This document shows, piece by piece, positions 34,489 through 42,659 of a DNA stretch of 57,599 nucleotides. How positions within the stretch are numbered: position 1 is the first letter of the stretch; each line of letters opens with the position of its first letter. The DNA comes from CAYRIY01 sp964424335 (GTDB taxonomy: Bacteria; Bacillota; Limnochordia; DTU080; RSA5), in NCBI GenBank assembly GCA_964424335.1, contig CAYRIY010000009.1, positions 1 to 57,599 on the forward strand. Direction: 5' to 3'. The position numbers and the translations under genes are program-made. The notes beneath the pieces are model-generated. The model was not told the DNA's origin. It searched no databases and saw nothing but the letters and a program-made list of their open reading frames with translations.

Positions 34489-35778
34489 TTGCAGCGCAAC
34501 GCAGGCTTTCTCTACGGCTCGGGCTACTTGGGAATCGCCCTGATCACGTACGTGATCGGCGCCTGGATCACCTACTTCTACGCCCCGCCGCCGCACAGCG
34601 GGCTCTGGCAGTTCATGCCGCCGGCCTGGGCGGGTCTGGCGTTTGCGATCGGCCGAATCGTCGACGCAGTTGCCGATCCCCTCGTGGGCGTGTGGAGCGA
34701 CCGGCATCGGGGCAAGCGGGGGCGGCGGATCCCTTTCTTGCGCGCCTCGGCAGTACCGCTCGCCTTGAGTTTTGCTATCCTGTGGCTCCCACCGCGTGGC
34801 GCGAGCCCAATTGCGGCCTTTATCTACCTCACGCTGACCCTCGGCGCCTTTTTTACGCTGTACACGGTCTACGTCGCTCCGTATCTCGCGCTGCTTCCCC
34901 AGCTATCTCGCTCGGAGGCAGACCGGCTCAACCTCTCGGTTTGGCAGGGCATCTTCAATGTCGTCGGCATCGCCATCGGCGCCTTGGCGGCAGGCATGAT
35001 CGCAAGCGCCCTCGGTTTTGGATGGATGGGCGTCATCCTTGGCGCCATTACGCTCGTAAGCCTCGTCATCCCGGCTTGGATGGTGCGAGAGCCCGCATCG
35101 ACCGAGGCCGAAATCGCCGATATGGGCGTCGTCCCATCGATCCGATCGACCCTCGCCAATCGGCCCTTTCGCACGTATGTTGCGGGCCAGTTTTGCTTTT
35201 GGTTTGGGTTGAACGCCGTCCTCATCAACGCCCCATACCTCGTTACGGTCGTGGCGGGCAAAGGAGAGGTCGAAGCTTCGATCGCGCTGGGCGTGGCGAT
35301 CTTGGCAAGCGTGGCGGCGTTTCCTGTGTTTGTGCGAATCGCGAAGCGATACGGCCTTCGCCAGAGCTTGATCGTGAGCATGATTTGGTTTGCGGTGGTC
35401 TTGTTCTTGGCGGGCCTCGTCGGGCGCCCGTTCATGCCCTTTACAGCGTACACTCAAGTGTTGCTCGTGAACTTCCTGGCCGGCGTGCCGATCGCCGCCC
35501 TGTTGGTCCTGCCCAACCCGCTGATGGCCGAGATCACGGACTATGACGAACGTGCGACCGGCAAGAGGCGCGAGGCCATCTACTTTGGCGTACAAGGCCT
35601 TATCGTCAAGGCGTCGATGGCGCTCTCATCCGTGCTCGCCACCCAGATGCTTTCTCGCCTTGGCTACACGCCGGACGCCCCGTGGGGCGTCCTCGCCATC
35701 GGACCGATGGCGGGCCTCTTCGTACTGCTCGGCATAACCATCTTCCGCAGGTATCCAAGGAGCGTGCCTGGGAATTGA
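34489..35778 (+). CDS. GPH/MFS-type sugar transporter
   Basis: 429-aa membrane protein with 12 predicted helices, of the glycoside-pentoside-hexuronide:cation symporter group. GRIVDAVADPLVGVWSDR is the family's signature loop between helices 2 and 3, and DYDERATGKRREAIYFG the matching late loop. GKRGRRIPFL follows the first signature as expected. The start is TTG at 34489, 8 nt after GAGGTG; the frame is open from 34378. It would import a pentoside, hexuronide or similar sugar by cation symport, which fits the arabinofuranosidase at 38660. The end lies next to an assembly gap. Confidence 0.86.
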   Translation: MQRNAGFLYGSGYLGIALITYVIGAWITYFYAPPPHSGLWQFMPPAWAGLAFAIGRIVDAVADPLVGVWSDRHRGKRGRRIPFLRASAVPLALSFAILWLPPRGASPIAAFIYLTLTLGAFFTLYTVYVAPYLALLPQLSRSEADRLNLSVWQGIFNVVGIAIGALAAGMIASALGFGWMGVILGAITLVSLVIPAWMVREPASTEAEIADMGVVPSIRSTLANRPFRTYVAGQFCFWFGLNAVLINAPYLVTVVAGKGEVEASIALGVAILASVAAFPVFVRIAKRYGLRQSLIVSMIWFAVVLFLAGLVGRPFMPFTAYTQVLLVNFLAGVPIAALLVLPNPLMAEITDYDERATGKRREAIYFGVQGLIVKASMALSSVLATQMLSRLGYTPDAPWGVLAIGPMAGLFVLLGITIFRRYPRSVPGN

Positions 35779-35782
35779 CCTT

Positions 35783-35882
35783 NNNNNNNNNNNNNNNNNN
35801 NNNNNNNNNNNNNNNNNNNNNNNNNNNNNNNNNNNNNNNNNNNNNNNNNNNNNNNNNNNNNNNNNNNNNNNNNNNNNNNNNN
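35783..35882. other. Assembly gap (100 N)
   Basis: Exactly 100 N between the convergent transporter and cupin genes. GAATTGACCTT is found on both sides (35772-35782 and 35889-35899), so a tandem repeat probably caused the break. Confidence 0.99.
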
Positions 35883-35897
35883 GCCCGAGAATTGACC

Positions 35898-36419
35898 TTA
35901 TTCATCCCGAGTGAGCGACTCGATCATCGCTTGAAACGCCGGGTAGCGCCTTTTTAACGCCTCCCGATTCCCGTGCTCGTAATCTTCATATTCAAAACCG
36001 GGCGCCACCGTCGTCCCGAGCAACGCGAATCGACCCCCTGGAACCAGGCGCGATCCTTGCCAGACGCCCCGAGGAACGACGACCTGAGGCGACATGCCCC
36101 GCGCAATGTCGACGCCGATCGTTGCGATCTCTCCGGAACCGTCGGGGTAGAGCTTTAGCATTTCGACGGGGTCGCCGAGGTAAAAATGAAAGATCTCGTC
36201 GGACGCTAAGCGGTGCATGGCCGAGAATTCGTCCGGCGTGATCAGGTAGTAGATCGCCGTGGCGATGCGCCGCCTCGACACGCCCGCACTTCCGGCGGAC
36301 CCGGTTTCGATCCACGCGTCAGACTCGTACGTGCGGCGAAAGTACCCGCCTTCCTGCGGGAGCGGTTCGAGGCCCAAAGCATCGATGATGCCTTGGACCT
36401 CTGACCCGAGCGGCGTCAA
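35898..36419 (-). CDS. Cupin superfamily protein (DUF985/cupin_5)
   Basis: 173-aa beta-barrel protein. Family motifs are LPQEGGYFRRTY, TAIYYLITPDEFSAMHRL, DEIFHFYLGDPVEML and a late VAPGFEYEDYEHGNR. Members are about 160-180 aa and mostly uncharacterised; some may act on sugars. The likely start is TTG at 36419, overlapping the upstream stop as TTGA; an in-frame start at 36443 would lengthen it by eight residues. It is the second gene after the SGNH hydrolase. Confidence 0.82.
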   Translation of the reverse strand: MTPLGSEVQGIIDALGLEPLPQEGGYFRRTYESDAWIETGSAGSAGVSRRRIATAIYYLITPDEFSAMHRLASDEIFHFYLGDPVEMLKLYPDGSGEIATIGVDIARGMSPQVVVPRGVWQGSRLVPGGRFALLGTTVAPGFEYEDYEHGNREALKRRYPAFQAMIESLTRDE

Positions 36420-37048
36420 AGCGCCTCGACCGCCTCGAGCCACGCCCGCGCGATCAGTGCGTGTCCGGCAGGCGACGGGTGCACGCCGTCATGGGCCCAG
36501 AATGCAGGTTCTTTTCGTGTGGCGGCCGCGGCAAAGAGCCCGTCCAAGGGCACGTAAAGCGCTTCAAATTCTCGTGCCAACTGCCGAACGGCGTGGATCT
36601 TGGGGTCGAGGTCCTCGCGCCAAGTCTTTCGATCGTCCGGCACGGGCAGGACGAATGGCTCCAGGAGTATCAAATTAGCGCCGCTTTCCTCTTTGACGCG
36701 CTGCAAGATTCTGCGGTAACCGGCCTCGTAATCCTCTACCGGGGTGGGGTCGTTCCTGTCGTACCTGCGCCAGCAATCGTTGATGCCGATCATGATCGAG
36801 ACCCACGTAGGCTTTAGATCGAGGCAATCCACATCCCACCGCGCTTCGAGATCCTTCACTCGGTTGCCCGAGATGCCTCGATTGTAAAATGTGACGTTTC
36901 GCTCCGGAAACTTTGCGGAAAACAAGGCGGCGGCCATCATTGCGTAGCCACGCCCAAGGTCGCCGGACGCCTCCCGGTTTCGCCCCGCGTCCGTGATGCT
37001 GTCACCTTGAAATACGACAACGGCGCCATTTTCGATCCTCGACACGAT
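36416..37048 (-). CDS. SGNH/GDSL hydrolase
   Basis: 210-aa esterase-type hydrolase. FQGDSITDAG carries the nucleophile serine (block I), NRGISGNRV the block II glycine, IGINDCW the block III asparagine and DGVHPSPAGH the Asp-His pair (block V). No signal peptide is present, so it is probably cytoplasmic. GTG at 37048 is chosen because GAGGTG lies 7 nt upstream; the frame is open to 37213 but that part looks noncoding. Enzymes of this shape often deacetylate sugars, which fits the arabinoside-related genes around it. Confidence 0.86.
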   Translation of the reverse strand: MVSRIENGAVVVFQGDSITDAGRNREASGDLGRGYAMMAAALFSAKFPERNVTFYNRGISGNRVKDLEARWDVDCLDLKPTWVSIMIGINDCWRRYDRNDPTPVEDYEAGYRRILQRVKEESGANLILLEPFVLPVPDDRKTWREDLDPKIHAVRQLAREFEALYVPLDGLFAAAATRKEPAFWAHDGVHPSPAGHALIARAWLEAVEAL

Positions 37049-37231
37049 GTCACACCTCATTCTTGGAGTACATTGGCATCCACCGCACACCTTTTCGACC
37101 TCGGATTTCAATGCCCTGGTTGTCTTGGCGCGCGAAAAAGGACGAGCAGCTTGGCCAAAGGCGCCCCAAGCCACTCGCCCTTCACCGACACAACCATGAA
37201 GATTCACTTGCAAACGCGCCTAGGCGCACTG

Positions 37232-38470
37232 CTAGAAGATGAACTCGGTCGATGCGAGCCGCGCTCGTAGCTCGTCGATCACCCGCACCTCGTCAGCCTC
37301 GTCCTTCGCCTCAAAGGTGACCGAAAATCGCACGTACGCTCCCGCGTCGTCCCACGGCACCGTGGAGATCAACTTCTCGCGAATCAAGTACTGGGAAAAC
37401 TCTTCGGCGCTCGCAAACGTCCTCCCGTCCTTGGTGCCTTTGGGCGCCCGGACGTACATGTAAAACGTACCTCCCGGCTTTTTGGCGTCAAATCCGACTT
37501 CCCGCAGCGCCTCGGCCAGTAGGGCGTGGCGACGCGCGTACTTCTCGACGGTCCTTGCCGTAATCTCGGGATGCTCGAGCGCGTACAGCGACGCCCATTG
37601 CACCGCCCGAAATTGGCCCGAATCCGTATTGTCCTTGACGTTTGCAAACCCGTTTACCGCCAGGTCATTGCCTGCCACCCACCCCATGCGCCAACCGGTC
37701 ATGTTGAATGCTTTGGACATGGAGTGGACCTCGATCCCCACGTCGATCGCTCCCGGTAGCGAGAGGAAGCTAAGCGGCTTTACATCGCCGAACGTAAGGG
37801 CGCCATATGCTGCGTCCTGGACGATGAGTATGTCGTGCCTCTTGGCAAAGTCGATCGCATACTCAAAAAACGCTCGGGTGGCCGCCGCCCCCGTCGGATT
37901 GTTGGGGTAGTTTAGGTAAAGGAGTTTCGCTCGCTTTCGTTGTTCCTTGGTGAGCTGTTCGAGATCGGGCAGAAATCCGTTCTCCTCGAGCAGCGGCAAG
38001 TTGACGACTTCGCCCCCGAGGTACTGGGTGTGCGTGCCCATCACCGGATAGCCCGGAACGGTCATGACTGTGATGTCCCCGGGGTTTATGAACACCTGGG
38101 GGAGCATGGCAAACGCGGGCTTTGACCCGATCGTATGGCAGATCTGGCTCTTGGGATCGAGGCCTGAGACACCGTAAACCCTCTCCATGTAACGGGCGGC
38201 CGCCTCTCGAAACTCCATGATCCCATTGTCGGCGTAAAACCGGTTCTCCGGCCGTCCCGCCTGCCTTGCAAGCTCTGCGACGACGCCGGGATCGGCAGCG
38301 GCGTCCGGTTCACCGACGCCCATGTCGATCAGTTCGGTATCGGGATGGGCTGCTTTGGCTTCGGCCTTGGCGCGCTTGATCTTTTCAAACTTGTAGATTT
38401 GGGTCCCTTTCCCAAAACCAGAGCCCCCGATGCGCTGGGCGAATAGGCCTTGGATGTAGCTTTCGGACAT
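37232..38470 (-). CDS. dapL: LL-diaminopimelate aminotransferase
   Basis: 412-aa PLP enzyme converting tetrahydrodipicolinate to LL-diaminopimelate in lysine and peptidoglycan synthesis. The PLP lysine is Lys253 (SMSKAFNMTGWRMGW). DMGVGEPD near residue 50, YPNNPTG at 188-194 and DAAYGALTF complete the aminotransferase I/II fold. FGKGTQIYKFEKIKRAK at the start matches DapL-type proteins. ATG at 38470 with GAGGAG upstream. Bacilli often use the acetylase or succinylase route, so DapL here is noteworthy. Close relatives in the family act on other amino acids, so the assignment to DapL is strong but not certain. Confidence 0.85.
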   Translation of the reverse strand: MSESYIQGLFAQRIGGSGFGKGTQIYKFEKIKRAKAEAKAAHPDTELIDMGVGEPDAAADPGVVAELARQAGRPENRFYADNGIMEFREAAARYMERVYGVSGLDPKSQICHTIGSKPAFAMLPQVFINPGDITVMTVPGYPVMGTHTQYLGGEVVNLPLLEENGFLPDLEQLTKEQRKRAKLLYLNYPNNPTGAAATRAFFEYAIDFAKRHDILIVQDAAYGALTFGDVKPLSFLSLPGAIDVGIEVHSMSKAFNMTGWRMGWVAGNDLAVNGFANVKDNTDSGQFRAVQWASLYALEHPEITARTVEKYARRHALLAEALREVGFDAKKPGGTFYMYVRAPKGTKDGRTFASAEEFSQYLIREKLISTVPWDDAGAYVRFSVTFEAKDEADEVRVIDELRARLASTEFIF

Positions 38471-38573
38471 AGTTTGGGCTCCTCATTCGAGCAGCCGACT
38501 CTTCGTCGGGCGCGGCGGAAAGGCTTTCTAAGTGAATCGCCGATTGCAGCTCGAAGAATACAGGCGTCAGCAT
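38385..38573 (-). other. Possible small frame overlapping the dapL start
   Basis: ATG at 38573, five bases after AGGGTGG, opens a 62-codon frame (MLTPVFFELQSAIHLES at the start) that runs 86 nt into dapL in another frame. A GGCGTCA/TGACGCC hairpin (38563-38579) covers its start. It could be a leader frame coupled to dapL or chance. Confidence 0.25.
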
Positions 38574-38659
38574 GACGCCACCCTAACTTTTTTCCATCGC
38601 CTTTTTTTGAGTTCCTCCGCAAACCCATCCCCTGACCGCAAGTTGACCTGACGCGCGAT

Positions 38660-40138
38660 TTACACCGTGGCGGTGACGACCGCGACGGACCGAGGCGGCA
38701 GCACCACCGTAAATCCATCCGAATCGATCCGGACCTCCTCGAGGTGAACAGGACGCACCCGCTCGGGAGCGTCAAACGTGTTGTGCTCTGTGATCCGGTC
38801 GGCCGTGAGGACTCTGCCGCTCGCCTCGACCACCGAGGCGCCCCGCAATTCACACTTGAGGGACGCATCGTCCTCATGGTTGAGGTTGCACAGGGTGACC
38901 GTGATCTTGCCGTCGGCTCCCAGCGATGCCGAGGCGCTGAGCGAAGGGATGGCCTCGCCTTCGAACTCGTACGGTTCGCAATCAAGGCTTGACGGGAGAA
39001 GCGTCGCCCCCTGATGCTCTTTGTACATTTCGAAGACGTGGTAGGTTGGGGTGAGAATCATGCGGGGACCGTCCGTCAAAATCAAGGCTTGGAGCACGTT
39101 CACCGTTTGGGCCAGGTTGGCCATGCGGACGCGATCGGCGTGGTTGTTGAAAATGTTGAGATGCACACCGGCCACGAGGGCATCGCGGATTGTGTTTTGC
39201 TGGTAGAGGAATCCGGGGTTGGTGCCGGGCTCCACCTCGTACCACGTGCCCCACTCATCCACGATCATCCCGATGCGGCGAGCGGGATCGTACTGATCCA
39301 TGATCGCCCCGTGGCGCTTGATCAAGGTCTCCATGACCAAGGAGCGGCGCATGACCTCAAACCACTCGTCCGCTTCAAAATCGGTAGCCGAGCCGAGCGA
39401 ACCTCGTCCGTCCATCCGCGTGTAATAGTGCAGGCTGAGTCCGTGCATAAAGCGGCCAGCCTCCCGCATCAACACCTCCGTCCAGCGGTAGTCGGACCCG
39501 TTGGCCCCGCACGCGATCTTGTAGATCTTGTTTCCCGAAAGCGAGCGGACGTACGTCTGGTAGCGGCGATACAGGTCGGCGTAGTGCTCCGGCCGCATGT
39601 GCCCGCCGCATCCCCAGTTTTCGTTGCCCACGCCAAAATAGGGAAGCCGCCAAGGGCTTTCCCGGCCGTTTTCACGCCTCAGCTCAGCAAGCGAGGAGTC
39701 GCCGTCGAATGTGATGTACTCGATCCAATCCCTCATCTCCCGTACGCTGCCGCTGCCCACGTTGCCGCAGATGTACGGCTCGGCGCCGATCAATTCGCAG
39801 AGCTCGAAAAACTCGTGCGTTCCGAAGTGGTTGGTCTCGATAACGCCGCCCCAATGCGTGTTGATCCGCCTCGGCCTGGCATCGCGAGGACCGATCCCAT
39901 CCATCCAGTGGTAATCGTCTGCAAAGCAGCCGCCGGGCCAACGTAAAACCGGCACCTTCACTCGCTTCAACGCTTCGACCACATCGGTGCGGATGCCGCC
40001 CACATTGGGGATCTCGGAATCTTCGCCCACCCACACGCCCTCGTAGATGCAGCGCCCAAGGTGCTCGGCAAAGTGGCCATACACGTCCTTGTGTATGACG
40101 GTGCGGCCAAGATCCGCGTTGACGACCAGTCTGTTCAT
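38660..40138 (-). CDS. Alpha-L-arabinofuranosidase (GH51)
   Basis: 492-aa cytoplasmic glycoside hydrolase that releases L-arabinose from arabinosides. A TIM barrel covers residues 1 to about 375, with WPGGCFADDYHW, the acid/base glutamate in GVGNENWGCGG and the nucleophile glutamate in VDEWGTWYEVEPGTNPGFL. A C-terminal beta-sandwich ends with FTVVLPPRSVAVV. The absence of a signal peptide suits hydrolysis of imported oligosaccharides. ATG at 40138 follows GGAGGG by 8 nt. It is divergent from an aldo/keto reductase gene across a region with two palindromes. Confidence 0.92.
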   Translation of the reverse strand: MNRLVVNADLGRTVIHKDVYGHFAEHLGRCIYEGVWVGEDSEIPNVGGIRTDVVEALKRVKVPVLRWPGGCFADDYHWMDGIGPRDARPRRINTHWGGVIETNHFGTHEFFELCELIGAEPYICGNVGSGSVREMRDWIEYITFDGDSSLAELRRENGRESPWRLPYFGVGNENWGCGGHMRPEHYADLYRRYQTYVRSLSGNKIYKIACGANGSDYRWTEVLMREAGRFMHGLSLHYYTRMDGRGSLGSATDFEADEWFEVMRRSLVMETLIKRHGAIMDQYDPARRIGMIVDEWGTWYEVEPGTNPGFLYQQNTIRDALVAGVHLNIFNNHADRVRMANLAQTVNVLQALILTDGPRMILTPTYHVFEMYKEHQGATLLPSSLDCEPYEFEGEAIPSLSASASLGADGKITVTLCNLNHEDDASLKCELRGASVVEASGRVLTADRITEHNTFDAPERVRPVHLEEVRIDSDGFTVVLPPRSVAVVTATV

Positions 40139-40237
40139 CACGATGCCCTCCGGATATTTCAGTATTGGCCGATCTAATACGCCAAGTCTGGCGCTTTGCC
40201 CTGTTTCATCCCCCGCCGCACTGTACCGACCAAGCCG

Positions 40238-40253
40238 TGTAATGCGTATTACA
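40238..40253. promoter_or_regulatory. Palindrome 1 in the arabinofuranosidase/AKR divergent region
   Basis: TGTAAT-GCGT-ATTACA is a perfect 6-bp inverted repeat. Possible operator for a sugar-responsive regulator that is not encoded nearby. Confidence 0.4.
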
Positions 40254-40255
40254 CC

Positions 40256-40276
40256 GTTACGAAGTTACATCGTAAC
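40256..40276. promoter_or_regulatory. Palindrome 2 in the arabinofuranosidase/AKR divergent region
   Basis: GTTACG (40256-40261) and CGTAAC (40271-40276) are exact inverted arms 9 nt apart, 2 nt from palindrome 1. Confidence 0.4.
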
Positions 40277-40469
40277 AGCGATTACGTCCCTGCGACACGC
40301 AAGTGGAGCAGCGCCGACGTTGATGCCATAGGAAAAGAGGAGGTCAAAAACCGGGCAACGGTGAAATCCGGCGGGACACGACTATACGTAGACTCGCCCA
40401 CGACGACGGCGCCCTCCGTCCAAGCGGCCGGCGATCGGGCGATGAACCGAATGATTGGAGACGGTATCG

Positions 40470-41417
40470 ATGGAGTATCGGTCTTTAGGCGAAGACATGC
40501 CGGCGCCTGCGCGGATCGTGCTCGGCACGATGATCTTCGGGCTCGATCGGGCCGACGAGTGGTTTAGACTCCTAGACGAGTATCGGGCGATCGGAGGCAA
40601 CTGCCTCGACACCGGGCGGATCTACTGGGGCGGCGAAAGCGAGCGCGTCATTGGGGAGTGGCTCAAGCGCCGGGGCATTCGCGACGAGTTTTTGATCATC
40701 ACCAAGGGCGCGCACCCAAAGCCGGACGGCATCCCGAGGGTGACGCCGAGCGCAATCGAAGACGATCTCGCTAAGAGCCTGGACGCGCTGGGCGTCGACT
40801 CGATCGACCTCTACCTCCTGCATCGAGACGACCCCGATGTTCCGGTGGGCGAGATCGTCGACTGCCTCGACGAACAGTTGCGCTCCGGCCAAATCAAGAG
40901 GTATGGCGGTTCCAATTGGACCGCGGGCCGCATCGAAGAGGCCAACGCGTATGCCAAAAAGCATGGGAAAAGCGGCTTTACGTTGAGCAGTCCCAATCTG
41001 AGTCTCGCCGTGCCAAACGAGCCGCGCTGGCGCGGCTGCGTTAGCCTGAGCACCGACGACCTCCCCTGGTACGAGCGGACGCAAATGCCCGTTTTCTCCT
41101 GGTCGTCCCAGGCAGGCGGTTTTTTCACGGGTGCATTCCATCCGGAAAAACGGGACGACGCCGACATGGTCCGCGTCTACTACAGCGACGAAAACTGGGC
41201 GCGCCTTGAGCGGGCGCGCGCCTTGGCGAAGGAGAAAGGCGTGGAAGCCACCCACATCGCCCTGGCGTACGTCTTGTCCCAAGGATTTCCGACATTCGCC
41301 CTGATTGGACCGAAATCAATCGAGGAACTCAAGGTGTCGACCGAGCAAGCCGAACTTAGGTTAACGCCGGAAGAAGTGCGGTGGTTGGACGGCCGTGTGA
41401 CATCACGCTCGGCCTAA
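40470..41417 (+). CDS. Aldo/keto reductase
   Basis: 315-aa NADPH-dependent oxidoreductase with a TIM barrel. The catalytic set is readable: Asp in NCLDTGRIYWGGESE, Tyr in IYWGG, Lys in IITKGAHP and His in YLLHRDD. SSQAGGFFTG and ALIGPKSIEEL are cofactor-contact regions. ATG at 40470 is chosen, with GGAG 9 nt upstream, over TTG at 40455. Likely substrates are sugars or aldehydes, consistent with the adjacent arabinofuranosidase. Its stop overlaps the stop of the convergent YheC/D gene by 4 nt. Confidence 0.88.
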   Translation: MEYRSLGEDMPAPARIVLGTMIFGLDRADEWFRLLDEYRAIGGNCLDTGRIYWGGESERVIGEWLKRRGIRDEFLIITKGAHPKPDGIPRVTPSAIEDDLAKSLDALGVDSIDLYLLHRDDPDVPVGEIVDCLDEQLRSGQIKRYGGSNWTAGRIEEANAYAKKHGKSGFTLSSPNLSLAVPNEPRWRGCVSLSTDDLPWYERTQMPVFSWSSQAGGFFTGAFHPEKRDDADMVRVYYSDENWARLERARALAKEKGVEATHIALAYVLSQGFPTFALIGPKSIEELKVSTEQAELRLTPEEVRWLDGRVTSRSA

Positions 41418-42562
41418 AGCCAGATGCGTGAAGAGCGATAGCGAGGGCCCGTCTTGCGGAAAAAGAGCGAGGCAAAAAGGCTCTCGCCTGCTGCATCCTC
41501 TCGCAGCAGGTACGAGGCGTATCCGATCGGTGCGTGGTACGCCTCGGCCCAATCGCCAACACCTTCGACGGTGTACCGTAACGGGCGGATGTTCGCCTCG
41601 ATCAACCATGGCCGCCCGTCTTTGTCGACGCCCATATCGAGACCTAGGTCCGCCATGAGCGGATGCTTTCGTGCGATGGCGGAAGCTATGTCCAAAGCCG
41701 CGCTCTCGATTGTGCGAGCGATCGAGTCGGGATGATGATCAGGGAGGCTCCGTGCGTAAAGAGCGCGCACGTTGGGCTCAACCGATCCGCCCCTGGCGAC
41801 GTTCGTCACGTATTCCAGTCGGCCCGCCAGCCTCGCCCTCGGCGCCGCAACCTCCCAGTCCCCCTCGCTGTTTCGCTGAACGGGAACTCGCAGGTCAAAT
41901 CGCTTGCCGCTCACTTCAGCCAGCGGAATCCCTTGCTGCACGATGTACCGATCAGCCTTTGATCCTTTTTGTCTGATAAGCATTTTCCATGCTGAACGGG
42001 CCGAAGCGAACGTCACGCTCCGCTCGCCCCACTGGTAACGGCACCGGCCTTCCTTGAGAGGAACGAACCGGGCGACGCGCCTGCCAAGGGAACCGCTTCG
42101 GGGCTTGACAAAGACCTCCGCCCCCCGCTTTAAGGTCCTGGCGAACCATTCCAATGACGCGTCGGACAAGAGGTGCGTCTCGGGCAGGTAGCCACGAGCG
42201 GTCCAACTGCGACGAAGTAATTGATACGCATCGTACTTGTCAAACCGGATAGGCGGATTGAACACCCGCACGCCCTGGCGCTCGAGCCAGGCCCCGGGGG
42301 CTTTCTTCTTGGGCGAGGTGCGGTCGTAGACGACGGCCGGAAGTTTGCGCACAACCCGCCTGAGCTCGCCGCTCGACGTGGGAACGTACCCTGTCACGGT
42401 CCTCCTGTGCTGAGCAACGCCTCCAGGCTCAAAAAGAAACAGCTCGACGCCGTATCGCCGAGCGGCTTGCATGTAAAATTCCACATCCTCAAAAGTCTGC
42501 TTGCCGGCCAGCGTGTCTGCGAGAAGTCGCCGTCCGACCATCAAGCCAACCGTATCGCCCAT
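41414..42562 (-). CDS. YheC/YheD family endospore coat-associated protein
   Basis: 382-aa ATP-grasp-like protein. VFVKPRSGSLGRRVARF is the nucleotide-binding strand-loop, GKRFDLRVPVQRN the family's central motif, and ADLGLDMGVDKDGRPWLIEANIRP the metal-binding end with Asp, Glu and Asn. B. subtilis YheC and YheD are associated with the spore coat, and the family is largely limited to endospore formers. ATG at 42562 is preferred because AAGGTGA lies 8 nt upstream; GTG at 42574 overlaps that site. The ligated substrates are unknown. Confidence 0.85.
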   Translation of the reverse strand: MGDTVGLMVGRRLLADTLAGKQTFEDVEFYMQAARRYGVELFLFEPGGVAQHRRTVTGYVPTSSGELRRVVRKLPAVVYDRTSPKKKAPGAWLERQGVRVFNPPIRFDKYDAYQLLRRSWTARGYLPETHLLSDASLEWFARTLKRGAEVFVKPRSGSLGRRVARFVPLKEGRCRYQWGERSVTFASARSAWKMLIRQKGSKADRYIVQQGIPLAEVSGKRFDLRVPVQRNSEGDWEVAAPRARLAGRLEYVTNVARGGSVEPNVRALYARSLPDHHPDSIARTIESAALDIASAIARKHPLMADLGLDMGVDKDGRPWLIEANIRPLRYTVEGVGDWAEAYHAPIGYASYLLREDAAGESLFASLFFRKTGPRYRSSRIWL

Positions 42563-42659
42563 CGCGGCGCTCACCTTGCATCACTATATGCAAGTCCGCT
42601 CGCTGGCGGCAAGCAGACAGGCAGGAGCCGCGAACCAATCGAGAGGCGGGGCGGCCTGC

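Noticed and set aside
38471..38659. T-box or lysine riboswitch before dapL
   Set aside because: Only AGGGTGG of the T-box motif is present, the following bases do not match, and the region is too short for a lysine riboswitch.
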